Shown here piece by piece: positions 23,505 to 34,499 of a DNA stretch of 37,352 nucleotides. Position 1 is the first letter of the stretch; each line of letters starts with the position of its first letter. The DNA is taken from the NCBI GenBank assembly GCA_903970145.1, contig CAJCHO010000045.1:1-37352 (forward strand), written 5' to 3'. Source of the DNA: Mycobacteriaceae bacterium (GTDB lineage Bacteria > Pseudomonadota > Gammaproteobacteria > Burkholderiales > Burkholderiaceae_D). The notes under the pieces are model-generated. The model saw nothing but the letters and a program-made list of their open reading frames with translations. It was not told where the DNA came from and did no database searches. The translations under genes and the position numbers were made by a program.

Positions 23505-25234
23505 AGGGCATCCAGTTCCATTCCAGTCCGGTGCTCGCCATCAAGATGCCGGCGTGGCGCTCGCGTCTTGTGATGGCACTCTTGTATCTCGCCTTCGCGG
23601 CGCTCCTGGTGCGCGCTGTCTTCCTGCAAGTGTTCTCGACACAGTTCCTGCAGAATCAGGGCGAGATGCGCTACGCGCGTACGCTCGAGATGCCGGCCAC
23701 GCGCGGCAAGATCAGCGATCGCCATGGTGTCGTGCTGGCGTCGTCGATTCCGACTGACGCGATCTGGGCGATTCCCGAGGACGTTGAAGCGAGCGACGCG
23801 CAGATCGCGTCGCTGGCCGCGATCCTTGAGATGCCCGTCGGTGACATCAAGCGCAAGCTCGCCACAGATGATCGCAAGTTTGCCTTTTTGAAGCGTCAAG
23901 TGAGTCCGGATGTCGCTCAGCAGGTCGAGAAGCTCAATCTCGCGGGAATCCACGAACGCCGCGAGTTCCACCGCTTTTACTCGCAGGGCGAGGTGACCGC
24001 CCATGTGATCGGCTTCACCAACGGCGATGACGCCGGTCAGGAAGGGCTGGAGCTGGCATGGGAAAAGGATCTGGCCGGTGCAGCGGGCAGTCGGCGCGTC
24101 ATCAAGGATCGCCTTGGCCGGGTTGTGGAAGACGTGGCCAGCATCCGCACGCCGCATGACGGACGGGACCTGACGCTGTCGATCGATGACCAGATCCAAT
24201 ACCTTGCCTTCACCGACCTCAAGACCGCGGTACTCGCGCACAAGGCCAAGGCCGGTGCGATCGTTGTCCTTGACGCAAAAACGGGCGAGATCCTGGCACT
24301 TGCCAACTGGCCAACCTACAACCCCAATTCACGCACCGATCTCTCCGGGGCACAGTTACGCAATCGCGTCATCACTGACACCTACGAGCCCGGATCCACT
24401 GCCAAGCCCTTCACGATCGCGCTGGCGCTGGAGAAGGGCGTGGTAACTCCCCAGACGATCATCAATACCGCGCCCGGTAAGCTGACCATCGGATCCGCGA
24501 CCATCAGTGATTCGCACGCGCATGGCGAACTAAGCGTCGAGGACATCATCAAGGTGTCCTCCAATATCGGTACTGCCAAGATAGCGCTCAAGATGGATGC
24601 CCAGGATATGTGGGAAATGGATACCGCGGTCGGTCTTGGCCAGGTGCCGCATATCGGCTTTCCCGGAGCCGTAGCCGGACGCTTGCGTCCCTACAAGACC
24701 TGGCGGCCAATCGAGCAGGCAACCATGGCCTATGGCTACGGCCTGTCGGTGTCGCTACTGCAGATGGCCCGCGCCTATACGATCTTCGCCCGCGAGGGCG
24801 ACATCATTCCGCTGACACTGCTCAAGTCCGACGCGCCGGTACAGGGCACCCAGGTGGTCCCGCGCGGCATCGCGCTCGAAATGCGGCACATGCTGGAAAT
24901 GGCGGCCGGTCCCGGTGGTACCGCTCCCAAGGCGCAAGTGATCGGCTATCGCGTTGCCGGCAAGACCGGCACGGCGCACAAGCTTGTCGGCGGCGCCTAC
25001 GCGGGCGACAAATACGTCGGGTCCTTTGTCGGCTTTGCGCCTGCCTCGGATCCGCGCATCGTCGTGGCGGTGATGATCGATGAGCCCGGCGACGGCCTCT
25101 ATCTGGGCGGTGATGTCGCGGCTCCGGTTTTCTCCGCAGTCGTCGGCGGATCCTTGCGCACGCTCGGCGTGGAACCGGACTCGGCCTTGAAGTCGATCAA
25201 TGTTCCGTCGGACGCACTCGGAGAGAATCCATGA
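23501..25234 (+). CDS. ftsI: Peptidoglycan transpeptidase FtsI (PBP3)
   Basis: This 577-residue septal transpeptidase crosslinks new peptidoglycan during division. It starts at GTG 23501, overlapping the ftsL stop. A membrane anchor lies at about 19-45. The non-catalytic pedestal follows with RGKISDRHG (about 68-76). The penicillin-binding domain has all three motifs: S299-T-A-K302, S353-S-N355 and K488-T-G-T491. It works in the periplasm paired with FtsW, encoded further down the cluster. The protein is complete with no sign of mosaicism that I can see. Confidence 0.97.
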   Translation: MKGIQFHSSPVLAIKMPAWRSRLVMALLYLAFAALLVRAVFLQVFSTQFLQNQGEMRYARTLEMPATRGKISDRHGVVLASSIPTDAIWAIPEDVEASDAQIASLAAILEMPVGDIKRKLATDDRKFAFLKRQVSPDVAQQVEKLNLAGIHERREFHRFYSQGEVTAHVIGFTNGDDAGQEGLELAWEKDLAGAAGSRRVIKDRLGRVVEDVASIRTPHDGRDLTLSIDDQIQYLAFTDLKTAVLAHKAKAGAIVVLDAKTGEILALANWPTYNPNSRTDLSGAQLRNRVITDTYEPGSTAKPFTIALALEKGVVTPQTIINTAPGKLTIGSATISDSHAHGELSVEDIIKVSSNIGTAKIALKMDAQDMWEMDTAVGLGQVPHIGFPGAVAGRLRPYKTWRPIEQATMAYGYGLSVSLLQMARAYTIFAREGDIIPLTLLKSDAPVQGTQVVPRGIALEMRHMLEMAAGPGGTAPKAQVIGYRVAGKTGTAHKLVGGAYAGDKYVGSFVGFAPASDPRIVVAVMIDEPGDGLYLGGDVAAPVFSAVVGGSLRTLGVEPDSALKSINVPSDALGENP

Positions 25235-26715
25235 GCGCGCAACTCGATTCGGCACTCGACCGCCTGCGCGCGCTCGTGCCCATGACTGCCGAACTCACCA
25301 GCGATTCCCGACGCCTGAATCAGGGCGACGTTTTTCTGGCCTATCCCGGCGCACGCAGCGATGGCCGCAATTTTATTGGCGACGTGCTCGCGCGCGGCGC
25401 GGCTGCAGTGCTATTTGAGAACGGCGATGGATTTGACGCATATGACCAGGCGCAACGGCTCATCGGCGTATCGGCATTAAAGGCCTACGCTGGCGAGATC
25501 GCCGCGGCCTGGTATCGCGATCCGGGTACCGCCCTGCTGTCTGTCGGGGTGACGGGAACCAGTGGCAAGACCTCCAGCACGCTATGGATCTGTCAGGCGC
25601 TCGCAGCGCTCGGTCGCCGTCCCGTATTCATCGGCACGCTTGGCATCGGATTCCTCTCAGAACTCTCCGAGACCGGTCTGACCACACCCGATCCGGTCGA
25701 GTTGCACCGCAGCTTGCGCCATCTGGCCGACGGCGGCGCTGATGCACTTGCCATGGAGGTATCTTCGATTGGTCTGGTCGAGGGACGCGCGCGTGGCATG
25801 CACTTCGACATTGCGCTATTTACCAATCTGTCGCACGACCACCTCGATTATCACGGCTCGATGCAGGAGTACGAAAAGGCCAAGGCGGAGCTCTTTGCGT
25901 GGCCCGGACTGCAGTACGCGGTGGCAAATCTGGACGATCCGGCAGGTGCTCGCATGCTGGACGTGGCCCGAGAATCCGGAGCCAAGGTTTTCGGCTTCGC
26001 CTTGGGTCCGCAGCCCGCCGATCTCTCCGGGTCGATCACCCAGATTTCCGGTGACGGGATGCGCCTTGAGGTGCGTGGCGAATTCGGCCAGCGCGTGGTC
26101 GATACATCGCTGGTTGGTGCCTACAACGCCAGCAATCTACTTGGCGTACTCGCGGTGCTGCTGTGCGCGGGCTTCGAAGTCGACGCGGCCATCAAGGTCC
26201 TCTCCCTGTTGCGGCCCGCGCCCGGGCGTCTCGAGCGAGTGGCCGCGCGCAGCGGACCGATGACGCTTATCGACTACGCACACAAGCCCGACGCGCTCGA
26301 GAAGGTCCTGCTTGCCTGCCAGCCGCTGGCCGCATCGCGCCAGGGCCGACTGTGGGTGGTATTTGGCTGCGGCGGTGACCGCGACGCTGTCAAGCGGCCC
26401 ATGATGGGTGCGATCGCAGCGCGCCTTGCCGACCAGGTGATTCTGACGAGCGACAATCCACGCTCTGAAAATCCCGAGGCCATCATTGCCTCGATCGCCC
26501 GTGGCATCCCGGATACCAAGACCGAGGTCAAGCGCATAACGGACCGGCGCGAGGCGATTGCCTTCGCCGTAGGCGCTGCACAGGAACACGATGTCATTCT
26601 GATTGCCGGCAAGGGTCATGAGGATTACCAGGAAGTCATGGGCGTGAAGTCCACCTTCTCCGATCGCAGCGAGGCGGTGCGCGCCTTGAAGGCACGTAAC
26701 GGGAGGCGTCCATGA
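25231..26715 (+). CDS. murE: UDP-MurNAc-tripeptide synthetase MurE (meso-diaminopimelate type)
   Basis: This 494-residue cytosolic ligase adds the third residue to UDP-MurNAc-L-Ala-D-Glu using ATP. The P-loop is G109-T-S-G-K-T114. The amino-acid selecting motif is D408-N-P-R411, which in this family marks meso-diaminopimelate specificity, as expected for a Gram-negative cell. Other Mur ligase blocks are SHDHLDYHGSM and the IDYAHKPDALE segment. It starts inside the ftsI stop (4-base ATGA overlap) and ends with a 4-base overlap into murF. Confidence 0.97.
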   Translation: MSAQLDSALDRLRALVPMTAELTSDSRRLNQGDVFLAYPGARSDGRNFIGDVLARGAAAVLFENGDGFDAYDQAQRLIGVSALKAYAGEIAAAWYRDPGTALLSVGVTGTSGKTSSTLWICQALAALGRRPVFIGTLGIGFLSELSETGLTTPDPVELHRSLRHLADGGADALAMEVSSIGLVEGRARGMHFDIALFTNLSHDHLDYHGSMQEYEKAKAELFAWPGLQYAVANLDDPAGARMLDVARESGAKVFGFALGPQPADLSGSITQISGDGMRLEVRGEFGQRVVDTSLVGAYNASNLLGVLAVLLCAGFEVDAAIKVLSLLRPAPGRLERVAARSGPMTLIDYAHKPDALEKVLLACQPLAASRQGRLWVVFGCGGDRDAVKRPMMGAIAARLADQVILTSDNPRSENPEAIIASIARGIPDTKTEVKRITDRREAIAFAVGAAQEHDVILIAGKGHEDYQEVMGVKSTFSDRSEAVRALKARNGRRP

Positions 26716-28121
26716 TGAACTTGCATGAGGCGCAGGAACTGGTTAGCGATGGCCGGCTGCACGGGCCGCCGGAACTGCGCTTTTCCGGTGTGTCGACCGA
26801 TTCGCGCACAACGGTGCCTGGCGACCTCTTTGTGGCCTTGTCGGGTGAACGCTTCGATGGCCACGAATTCATCGATGCCGCGCAGGCGCGTGGCGCCGTG
26901 GCAGTACTTGCCGAGCGCGCGACGCACAACCCCATCGCCGCGATCAGGGTGGCAGATACGCGCCGCGCCCTCGGAGAACTGGCGCGCGGCTGGCGCCTGC
27001 GCTTTAGCCTGCCCTTGATACTTGTGACCGGCAGCAACGGCAAGACCACCACCAAGGAGATGATCGCGGCCATCCTGGCATCGGCCTTTGGTCCCGAACA
27101 CCGTCTTGCCACGCGCGGTAATCTGAACAACGACATCGGGCTGCCTCTGACCTTGTTCGGGCTGCGCAGCAGCCATCGCGCCGCGGTCATCGAGCTTGGC
27201 ATGAATCATCCCCGCGAAACCGAGTGGCTCGCGGGCGTCGCCTGTCCGACGATCACGGTCATAACCAATGCGCAGCGTGAGCATCAGGAATTCATGCAAA
27301 ACGTCGAGGCGGTGGCGCATGAACACGCGCTTGCCATCAGCGCGCTCGGGCCCGAGGGCACCGCCGTCTTTCCGGCCGACGATACTCACGCCGAGGTCTG
27401 GCGCAGCGCCGCGCAGCATGCGCACACGCTCGAGTTCGCACTGGCCGACCCGAAGAGCGCGAAGGCGGCGCCAGTCAGCGCGGTTGCACACCTTGAGCCG
27501 TTTGCGACCGTGGTGCACATCGAGACGCCGGCCGGCCCGATTACTGCGCGCCTCATGGCAGCGGGCTTGCACAATGTGCGCAATGCCGCCGCCGCTGTCG
27601 CCGCAAGCCTGTGTGCAGGAGTCGAAGTTGCGCACATCCATGACGGGCTTGAAGAGTTCGTCCCGGCACCCGGGCGCATGCAGCGCAAACAAGGGGCGCA
27701 CGGCGGCATGCTGATCGACGATAGCTACAACGCCAACCCCGATTCGGTGCGCGCTGCCATCGAGGTGCTCGCAGCCAGTCCCGCGCCGCGCCTTCTGATC
27801 CTTGGGGACATGGGGGAGGTGGGTGAACACGGCGCAAACTTTCATGCCGAGATCGGACAGTTTGCCGCGAGCTCGGCAATCGATATGTTGTTCGCTTCGG
27901 GAGACCTGATGCGCACGGCCTGCAAGAGTTTTGGCCAGACAGCGCGCCACTTCGGCAGCCTTGATGAGTTGAACGGCGCAGCGCGTGCCTGGCTTTTCGA
28001 GCATGACGGCGCCTCGGTGCTCGTAAAGGGCTCCCGCTTCATGGGCATGGAGCGCGTGGTCGCCGCTCTTGAGAACCGTGCGCTTGGCGGCACGAGCCAA
28101 TCTTCACCTGGAGTCCACTGA
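26712..28121 (+). CDS. murF: UDP-MurNAc-pentapeptide synthetase MurF
   Basis: This 469-residue cytosolic ligase adds D-Ala-D-Ala to UDP-MurNAc-tripeptide. The ATP site is G107-S-N-G-K-T-T113, and the ELGMNHP (about 163-169), ITNAQREH and IDDSYNANPDS blocks are typical of MurF. Its substrate dipeptide comes from Ddl, encoded later in the cluster. It overlaps murE by 4 bases and its stop abuts the mraY start with no gap. A long open frame on the other strand here is a codon-bias shadow. Confidence 0.97.
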   Translation: MMNLHEAQELVSDGRLHGPPELRFSGVSTDSRTTVPGDLFVALSGERFDGHEFIDAAQARGAVAVLAERATHNPIAAIRVADTRRALGELARGWRLRFSLPLILVTGSNGKTTTKEMIAAILASAFGPEHRLATRGNLNNDIGLPLTLFGLRSSHRAAVIELGMNHPRETEWLAGVACPTITVITNAQREHQEFMQNVEAVAHEHALAISALGPEGTAVFPADDTHAEVWRSAAQHAHTLEFALADPKSAKAAPVSAVAHLEPFATVVHIETPAGPITARLMAAGLHNVRNAAAAVAASLCAGVEVAHIHDGLEEFVPAPGRMQRKQGAHGGMLIDDSYNANPDSVRAAIEVLAASPAPRLLILGDMGEVGEHGANFHAEIGQFAASSAIDMLFASGDLMRTACKSFGQTARHFGSLDELNGAARAWLFEHDGASVLVKGSRFMGMERVVAALENRALGGTSQSSPGVH

Positions 28122-29291
28122 ATGCTACTGGCGCTTTTTCAATGGCTCTCCAAGGACGTGCACGTTTTCAACGCGTTCTCCTACATTACGCTGCGCGCGG
28201 TCCTGGCGACGATGACCTCGCTTGTCATTGGTCTTTTGTTCGGTCCGCTGGTGATCCGGCGCCTGACCCAGATGAAGATTGGCCAGGCGGTGCGTACCGA
28301 CGGCCCGCAGAGCCACCTGGTCAAGAGCGGCACGCCGACCATGGGCGGGGCACTGATTCTGATCGCCATTGGCATTTCGACATTGCTATGGGCGGACCTG
28401 ACCAATCGCTTTGTCTGGGTGGTGTTGCTGGTGACGCTCGGCTACGGCTGGATCGGCTGGGTTGATGACTATCGCAAGGTGGTCAATCGGGATCCGAAGG
28501 GCATGTCGAGTCGCCAGAAGTTCTTCTGGCAATCGGTGATCGGCCTGATCGCGGCGATCTATCTGGCCTTCGCGGTTTCGGCGGTCTCCAACAGTCAGGT
28601 GCTGTCGCTGTTTATCGAATGGGTCCAAAGCGGTTTTAACCTCGACCTGCCTCCCAAGGCCGATCTGATCGTGCCCTTCTTCAAGAACGTCGCCTATCCG
28701 CTGGGCACGATCGGCTTCATTCTGCTTACCTACTTTGTGATTGTGGGCACCAGTAACGCAGTCAATCTGACTGACGGTCTGGACGGACTGGCCATCATGC
28801 CCACCGTCATGGTTGGAGTCGGACTGGGCATCTTTGCCTATGTGGTCGGACGGGTCGACTACTCGCACTATCTGCTGTTTCCCTACATCCCAGGCGCCTC
28901 AGAGCTGATGGTATTTTGCGGCTCGCTGGCTGGCGCCGGTCTGGCCTTTCTCTGGTATAACGCCCACCCGGCGCAGGTCTTCATGGGTGATGTCGGTGCG
29001 CTCTCCTTGGGTGGTGCCCTCGGCACAGTCGCCGTGATCACGCGCCAGGAGATCGTGCTTTTCATCATGGGCGGCGTGTTTGTCGCAGAAACCCTGTCGG
29101 TAATGATCCAGGTCGGCTATTTCAAATACACCAAACGCAAGTACGGTGTCGGGCGGCGCATTTTCCTGATGGCGCCGCTGCATCATCACTTCGAACAGTC
29201 GGGCTGGAAGGAGACCCAGGTCGTCGTACGCTTCTGGATCATCAGCATGATGCTGGTGCTGTTCGGTCTTTCAACCCTCAAACTGCGCTGA
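28122..29291 (+). CDS. mraY: Phospho-MurNAc-pentapeptide transferase MraY
   Basis: This 389-residue polytopic inner-membrane enzyme transfers phospho-MurNAc-pentapeptide to undecaprenyl phosphate, giving lipid I. There are about ten hydrophobic helices. Active-site features are present: D115-D116 in the WVDDYRK loop, [10 protein letters not shown], the [12 protein letters not shown] segment and the H354-H-H356 loop. The length is slightly above the ~360 usual in E. coli, the extra residues falling mostly in loops such as that after residue 150. It begins directly at the murF stop. Confidence 0.97.
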   Translation: MLLALFQWLSKDVHVFNAFSYITLRAVLATMTSLVIGLLFGPLVIRRLTQMKIGQAVRTDGPQSHLVKSGTPTMGGALILIAIGISTLLWADLTNRFVWVVLLVTLGYGWIGWVDDYRKVVNRDPKGMSSRQKFFWQSVIGLIAAIYLAFAVSAVSNSQVLSLFIEWVQSGFNLDLPPKADLIVPFFKNVAYPLGTIGFILLTYFVIVGTSNAVNLTDGLDGLAIMPTVMVGVGLGIFAYVVGRVDYSHYLLFPYIPGASELMVFCGSLAGAGLAFLWYNAHPAQVFMGDVGALSLGGALGTVAVITRQEIVLFIMGGVFVAETLSVMIQVGYFKYTKRKYGVGRRIFLMAPLHHHFEQSGWKETQVVVRFWIISMMLVLFGLSTLKLR

Positions 29292-29303
29292 GCTCAGGCG
29301 AGC

Positions 29304-30791
29304 ATGAATCTAGTCAATCAGGTGGTCCTTGTGCTCGGACTCGGAGAGTCCGGTCTGGCAATGGCGCGTTGGTGCGCGCACGAGGGAGCCCGGCTGCGCG
29401 TGGCTGACACGCGCGCCGCGCCACCGGCCATGGCGGCCTTGCGTAGCCACCTGCCGGAGGCCGAGCTCGTGTGCGGCGAATTTAACGAGGCGCTTCTGGT
29501 GGGTGTCGATCTGGTGGCCCTGTCACCGGGTCTCGCACCGCATGGAGCGCCGCAGTCAGCGCTCATCGCCAGTGCCCGCAGCCGTGGGCTGGCGGTGGTC
29601 GGCGAGATCGAACTGTTCGCCATGAAGCTGGCTCAACTGCGCCTTGAGCGCGACTACGCTCCACGGGTGGTCGCGATCACCGGTACCAATGGCAAGACCA
29701 CCGTGACGAGTCTGGTTGGTCGGATGTGCCGACGGGCTGGTCTTTCAACCCTCGTCGCCGGGAACATCAGTCCGGCGGCTCTAAACGCGCTCAGAGAGGC
29801 TCTTACCGGGAACGCGTTGCCAGAGGTCTGGGTGCTGGAACTCTCAAGTTTTCAGCTGGCAACGACCTCCAGCCTCGTGATTGACGCTGCAACCATTCTC
29901 AACATCACCGAAGATCACCTCGACTGGCATGAGGATATGGCCGACTATGCCGCCGCCAAGGCCCGCATCTTCGCGCATGCCGCGACCCGCATCCTGAACC
30001 GCGGCGATCGGCGCGTCATGGAGCATCAGGCGGCCCCGCCGGGGGTGCGCGTGATGAGCTTCGGACTCGACGAGCCGCTCGCTGCCGACAGCTTCGGACT
30101 GGTCGAGCAGGGCGGCGCCAGCTGGCTTGCCTGCAGCCTTGCCGTGGAAGCCGCCGACGGTGGCCGGCGTGGCCGCCCCGCCGTCCCGCAGGCGCTGACT
30201 CTTACGCGTCTGATGCCGCGCGATGCGCTGCGCATTCGCGGCACGCACAACACCGCCAATGCGCTGGCCGCGCTGGCGCTGTGCCAGGCGATCGGTGTAC
30301 CTCTGGCACCGGCACTGCACGCCTTGCGTACCTATGAAGGCGAAGCGCATCGAGTTGAACTGGTGGCCAGCATCGACGGTGTCGAGTACTTCGACGACAG
30401 CAAGGGGACCAATGTCGGTGCGACGGTCGCGGCCCTCGAAGGCCTGGGCCGGCGCCTCGTGCTGATCGCCGGCGGTGACGGCAAGGGCCAGGATTTCGCG
30501 CCGCTGCGCAAGCCGGTAGAACAGCATGCCAGCGCGGTCCTGTTGATCGGCAAGGACGCGCAGGCTATTCGCAGCGCGCTCGGTCAAAGCACGGCGGGCT
30601 GCGAGATCGAGTTTTGTGCGAGCCTTGAGGCGGCTGTCGTGCGCGCTGCGCAGCTCGCGGCACCCGGCCAGGCCGTGCTGCTGTCCCCGGCCTGCGCCAG
30701 TCTGGACATGTTTCGCAATTACGCGCATCGCGCGCAGGTCTTCGTGGACGCAGTAAACCAGTTGCGCGAGCAGGCGGGGGCGGCATGCTGA
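29304..30791 (+). CDS. murD: UDP-MurNAc-L-alanine:D-glutamate ligase MurD
   Basis: This 495-residue cytosolic ligase adds D-Glu to UDP-MurNAc-L-Ala. The N-terminal domain starts with [16 protein letters not shown], and the P-loop is G127-T-N-G-K-T132. [22 protein letters not shown] and the YFDDSKGTN block are typical. It is longer than E. coli MurD (438), partly through an insert at about 270-300 ([16 protein letters not shown]). Twelve bases separate it from mraY and it overlaps ftsW by 7. Confidence 0.96.
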   Translation: MNLVNQVVLVLGLGESGLAMARWCAHEGARLRVADTRAAPPAMAALRSHLPEAELVCGEFNEALLVGVDLVALSPGLAPHGAPQSALIASARSRGLAVVGEIELFAMKLAQLRLERDYAPRVVAITGTNGKTTVTSLVGRMCRRAGLSTLVAGNISPAALNALREALTGNALPEVWVLELSSFQLATTSSLVIDAATILNITEDHLDWHEDMADYAAAKARIFAHAATRILNRGDRRVMEHQAAPPGVRVMSFGLDEPLAADSFGLVEQGGASWLACSLAVEAADGGRRGRPAVPQALTLTRLMPRDALRIRGTHNTANALAALALCQAIGVPLAPALHALRTYEGEAHRVELVASIDGVEYFDDSKGTNVGATVAALEGLGRRLVLIAGGDGKGQDFAPLRKPVEQHASAVLLIGKDAQAIRSALGQSTAGCEIEFCASLEAAVVRAAQLAAPGQAVLLSPACASLDMFRNYAHRAQVFVDAVNQLREQAGAAC

Positions 30792-32014
30792 GCTTTGCCA
30801 GCCTCACCGATTCCTTGCGCGGCGCCGCGCCGCGCTCGCCGGGGCGGGACCTTCCGGCCGTCAAACCGACGCGCTCGAAAATGCTCACCTGGGATCAGCC
30901 GCTGTTGTGGATCAGTCTCGCGCTCCTGATTTTCGGTCTGGTGATGGTCTATTCGGCGTCGATTGCGTTGTCCGATTCGCCGCGCTACGGCAATCTTAAA
31001 CCAACCTACTTCCTGGCGCGCCAGGCACTGTTCATCGTGATTGGATTGTGCGCTGGTGGGGCCACGTTCCGGGTGCGCATCGATACCTGGCAGCGCTGGG
31101 CACCGTACTTTTTCATCGCTGCGATCCTGCTTCTGGTGGCAGTGCTCATTCCCGGCATCGGCAAGGGCGTCAACGGTGCCCGACGCTGGATCTCCGCGGG
31201 TCCCGTGAACATGCAGCCTTCAGAACTCATGAAGCTGTTTGTGGTCCTTTATGCGGCCGACTACACGGTGCGCAAGCAGGAGTGGATGCACCGCTTTTCC
31301 AAGGGTTTCTTGCCGATGGCAGCCGTCATGGTGCTCGTTGGCCTGCTCTTGCAGCTCGAACCCGATCTGGGCGCCTTCATGGTAATTGTCGCGATCGCCT
31401 TTAGCCTGTTGTTTCTGGGCGGCGTGAATGCCCGCATGTTCTTCTCGCTGGTCGTGGTGCTGATCACCAGCTTCGCCCTCTTGATCTGGTTCAATCCGTG
31501 GCGGCGCGCACGCATATTCGCCTATCTCGATCCCTGGGAGGAGGAGAACGCGCTCGGCAAGGCCTACCAGTTGTCCCATTCGCTGATCGCTTTCGGGCGT
31601 GGCGAATGGTTCGGCGTCGGCCTGGGCGGCAGCATCGAGAAGCTCAACTACCTGCCTGAGGCACACACCGACTTTCTGTTGGCCGTCATCGGCGAGGAGC
31701 TCGGCTTTGTCGGCGTGGCGATCACCGTGTGTCTATTTCTATGGATTGTGCGCCGCTGCTTTGAGATCGGCCGCCAGGGCATCGTGCTCGAGCGCTTTTA
31801 TGGTGGGCTCGTCGCCAAGGGCGTTGGCATCTGGTTTGGTACCCAGGCCTTCATCAACATGGGCGTCAATCTGGGACTCTTGCCCACCAAGGGCCTCACG
31901 CTGCCACTGATGAGTTATGGCGGCTCGGGCATCATAGTGAACTGCATAGCGCTGGCGATCGTGCTGCGGGTGGACTTCGAGAATCGCATTCTTATGCGCG
32001 GAGGGCGCCTGTGA
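30785..32014 (+). CDS. ftsW: Septal peptidoglycan glycosyltransferase FtsW
   Basis: This 409-residue SEDS-family polymerase joins lipid II units at the septum in complex with FtsI. After a ~35-residue cytoplasmic start come ten predicted membrane helices, with VYSASIALS in the first and the large periplasmic loop [18 protein letters not shown] carrying the catalytic Asp296. QLEPDLG and the C-terminal [10 protein letters not shown] motif are also typical. It overlaps murD by 7 bases, starting at ATG 30785, and overlaps murG by 4. Confidence 0.96.
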   Translation: MLSFASLTDSLRGAAPRSPGRDLPAVKPTRSKMLTWDQPLLWISLALLIFGLVMVYSASIALSDSPRYGNLKPTYFLARQALFIVIGLCAGGATFRVRIDTWQRWAPYFFIAAILLLVAVLIPGIGKGVNGARRWISAGPVNMQPSELMKLFVVLYAADYTVRKQEWMHRFSKGFLPMAAVMVLVGLLLQLEPDLGAFMVIVAIAFSLLFLGGVNARMFFSLVVVLITSFALLIWFNPWRRARIFAYLDPWEEENALGKAYQLSHSLIAFGRGEWFGVGLGGSIEKLNYLPEAHTDFLLAVIGEELGFVGVAITVCLFLWIVRRCFEIGRQGIVLERFYGGLVAKGVGIWFGTQAFINMGVNLGLLPTKGLTLPLMSYGGSGIIVNCIALAIVLRVDFENRILMRGGRL

Positions 32015-33105
32015 GCCAGGCCAATCCGACACTGCTGATCATGGCCGGCGGCACCGGCGGGCACATCATGCCGGGACTCGCCGTCGCCGACGTGATGCGC
32101 GCCCGAGGTTGGCAGATTCGCTGGCTCGGCACCAGCCACGGCATGGAGAATCAGTTGGTGCCAGCCGCCGGACTGTCGCTTGACACGATCAAGTTTGCCG
32201 GCATGCGCGGCAAGGGTCCGGGGCACGCCCTGCGCGGTGCCTGGCAGCTCGTTAGCGGTCTCTTTAAGTGCCTTGGCATTGTGGCGCGCATGCGCCCCTC
32301 GGCAGTGCTTGGCATGGGCGGTTATGTCACCGTACCGGGAGGATTTTGCGCCGCGCTCCTGCGTGCGCCGCTCGTGCTCATGAATAGTGACGCGGCCCTG
32401 CTTTTGTCCAATCGCATGCTCTGGCCTCTGGCCAGCAGGGTGCTCTTTGGATTGCCCGGTCCGGCCGCGCACGCCAGCAAGGCGGCCTGGAGCGGCTGTC
32501 CGGTGCGCGCCAGCATTACCGCCATCGCGGCACCCACTGAGCGCTTTGCACAGCGCACCGGTCCCCTGCGGCTTCTCGTCATTGGCGGCAGCCTTGGAGC
32601 TGCCAGCCTGAACGCGGCACTTCCCGCGGCTCTCGCTCTCATCGCAGCCGATGCCCGGCCGCTCGTCACGCATCAGGCTGGGGCAGCCCACCTGGAGTCG
32701 CTCGTGGCGAGCTATCGGGCGGCCGGTGTCGAGGCCGAAGTGCTTTCTTTCATCGCCGACATCGCCAGTCGCTATGCCCAAGCCGATGTCGTGCTGTGTC
32801 GCGCCGGCGCCATGACGGTCAGCGAGCTGACCGTCGCCGGAGTGGCGAGTCTGCTTGCGCCCTTGACGGTATCGACCACCAGCCATCAGCGCGACAACGC
32901 GCGCTATCTCGAGCATGCCGGTGCTGCCCTCTATCTGGCGCCCGAGCAGCTCGCAGCGCCCGTACTGGCCCAACTGATCGCCGGCTTGACGCGTGCCCGG
33001 CTGCTCGACATGGCGACCAAGGCGCGTGCGCTTGGCAAACCCGATGCGGCACAGACCGTAGCCGGCGTACTTGAGGGCGTTGCGAGGAATCGGGGTCGGG
33101 CATGA
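32011..33105 (+). CDS. murG: Lipid II synthase MurG (GlcNAc transferase)
   Basis: This 364-residue peripheral membrane GT-B glycosyltransferase adds GlcNAc from UDP-GlcNAc to lipid I. The N-terminal G-loop is G13-G-T-G-G-H18. The second G-loop block ([14 protein letters not shown]) lies near 188-201, and the donor site segment [15 protein letters not shown] near 263-277. It starts at a GTG that overlaps the ftsW stop (GTGA) and overlaps murC by 4 bases. Confidence 0.96.
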   Translation: MSQANPTLLIMAGGTGGHIMPGLAVADVMRARGWQIRWLGTSHGMENQLVPAAGLSLDTIKFAGMRGKGPGHALRGAWQLVSGLFKCLGIVARMRPSAVLGMGGYVTVPGGFCAALLRAPLVLMNSDAALLLSNRMLWPLASRVLFGLPGPAAHASKAAWSGCPVRASITAIAAPTERFAQRTGPLRLLVIGGSLGAASLNAALPAALALIAADARPLVTHQAGAAHLESLVASYRAAGVEAEVLSFIADIASRYAQADVVLCRAGAMTVSELTVAGVASLLAPLTVSTTSHQRDNARYLEHAGAALYLAPEQLAAPVLAQLIAGLTRARLLDMATKARALGKPDAAQTVAGVLEGVARNRGRA

Positions 33106-34499
33106 AGCACAAGGTCAAGAATATCCACTTCGTGGGAGTTGGCGGCTCGGGCATGAGCGGTATTGCCGAAGTGCTCGCCAATCTCGGCTTTGGCGTGAGC
33201 GGCTCGGACATGGCGAGCAACGCCACTACCCGCCGCCTGGCCGGCCATGGCGTGCGCGTGCTGCACGGTCACGATGCCGCACACGTTGCCGGTGTCGATG
33301 CGATCGTCGTCTCGAGCGCTGTGCGGGCCGACAATCCCGAGGTTCTGGCCGCCCGTGCGCGGCGCATTCCGATCGTGCCGCGCGCGGTGATGCTCGCCGA
33401 ACTGATGCGTTTAAAGCGCGGCATCGCCATTGCCGGGACCCACGGCAAGACCACCACAACGAGCCTGGTTGCGTCGGTGCTGGCGCAAGGCGGACTCGAC
33501 CCGACCTTTGTGATCGGCGGTCTGCTGAACTCGGCCGGTACCCATGCACGTCTGGGCATGGGTGAATTCATCGTCGTCGAGGCCGATGAATCCGACGCCT
33601 CCTTTCTCAATCTGCTGCCGGTGATGGCGGTCATCACCAATATTGACGCTGATCATATGGAGACCTACGGCCACGATTTCGCGCGCCTGCGTCAGGCCTT
33701 TGTCGAGTTTACCCAGCGTCTGCCCTTCTATGGCACGGCCGTACTGTGCCTGGATGACGCGCACGTGCGCGAGATCATGCCCTTCATCTCCAAGCCGCTC
33801 ACCACTTACGGATTCCATCCGGAGGCCCAGGTACGGGCCCATGACCCGCTGGCGGTCGGCACCTGCATGCATTTTCGGGTAACGCGCCAGAATGGCGTGA
33901 CCCTGCCGCCGCTGGATGTCGTGCTGAACCTGCCGGGCCTGCATAACGTTCAGAACGCGCTGGCTGCCATCGCGGTGGCGACCGAGCTCGGAGTCGAGGA
34001 CGCGGCGATCTGCATCGCGCTCGCCCAGTTCACCGGTGTCGGCCGGCGTTTTCAGCGGGCCGGTGAATTCAATGCACCGCGCGGTGGCAGCTACACGGTG
34101 ATCGATGACTACGGCCACCATCCGGCCGAGATGGCGGCCACCCTCGCTGCGGCCCGTGGCGCCTATCCGGGCCGGCGCATCGTGCTGGCCTACCAGCCGC
34201 ACCGCTTCACCCGCACGCGTGACCTCTTCGAGGATTTCGTGCAGGTACTGTCGACGCCGGACGTGCTGCTGCTCAACGAGGTCTATCCGGCCGGTGAGGC
34301 CCCGATTGTGGCCGCCGACGGACGGGCGCTGGCCCGCGCGGTGCGCGTGGCCGGTCGAATAGAGCCGATTTTCGTCGATGAGATCGAACGTCTGCCGCAG
34401 GCCATCGTCGACGTCGTCGAGGACGGCGACGTGGTCATCACCATGGGGGCCGGCTCGATCAGCTCGGTGCCGGCCAAACTGCAGGAGCTGGGGTCATGA
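33102..34499 (+). CDS. murC: UDP-MurNAc:L-alanine ligase MurC
   Basis: This 465-residue cytosolic ligase adds L-Ala to UDP-MurNAc, the first peptide step. The N-terminal Rossmann motif is [17 protein letters not shown] (about 9-25). The P-loop is G112-T-H-G-K-T117. [10 protein letters not shown] and the [15 protein letters not shown] block are MurC hallmarks. In many gammaproteobacteria murB follows, but here ddl follows with a 4-base overlap. Confidence 0.97.
   Translation: MKHKVKNIHFVGVGGSGMSGIAEVLANLGFGVSGSDMASNATTRRLAGHGVRVLHGHDAAHVAGVDAIVVSSAVRADNPEVLAARARRIPIVPRAVMLAELMRLKRGIAIAGTHGKTTTTSLVASVLAQGGLDPTFVIGGLLNSAGTHARLGMGEFIVVEADESDASFLNLLPVMAVITNIDADHMETYGHDFARLRQAFVEFTQRLPFYGTAVLCLDDAHVREIMPFISKPLTTYGFHPEAQVRAHDPLAVGTCMHFRVTRQNGVTLPPLDVVLNLPGLHNVQNALAAIAVATELGVEDAAICIALAQFTGVGRRFQRAGEFNAPRGGSYTVIDDYGHHPAEMAATLAAARGAYPGRRIVLAYQPHRFTRTRDLFEDFVQVLSTPDVLLLNEVYPAGEAPIVAADGRALARAVRVAGRIEPIFVDEIERLPQAIVDVVEDGDVVITMGAGSISSVPAKLQELGS

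Noticed and set aside
26625-28100. Long open frame (491 codons) on the minus strand opposite murF
   Set aside because: It is the antisense of a confident gene in GC-rich DNA. The translation shows no recognisable domain, and the sense frame carries all MurF motifs.
29844-30728. Minus-strand open frame opposite murD
   Set aside because: No start signal or domain; explained by the GC skew of the murD codons.
34496-34499. Missing murB between murC and ddl as a possible deletion
   Set aside because: murC followed directly by ddl is the normal order in Betaproteobacteria as I know it, and the 4-base overlap shows no scar.
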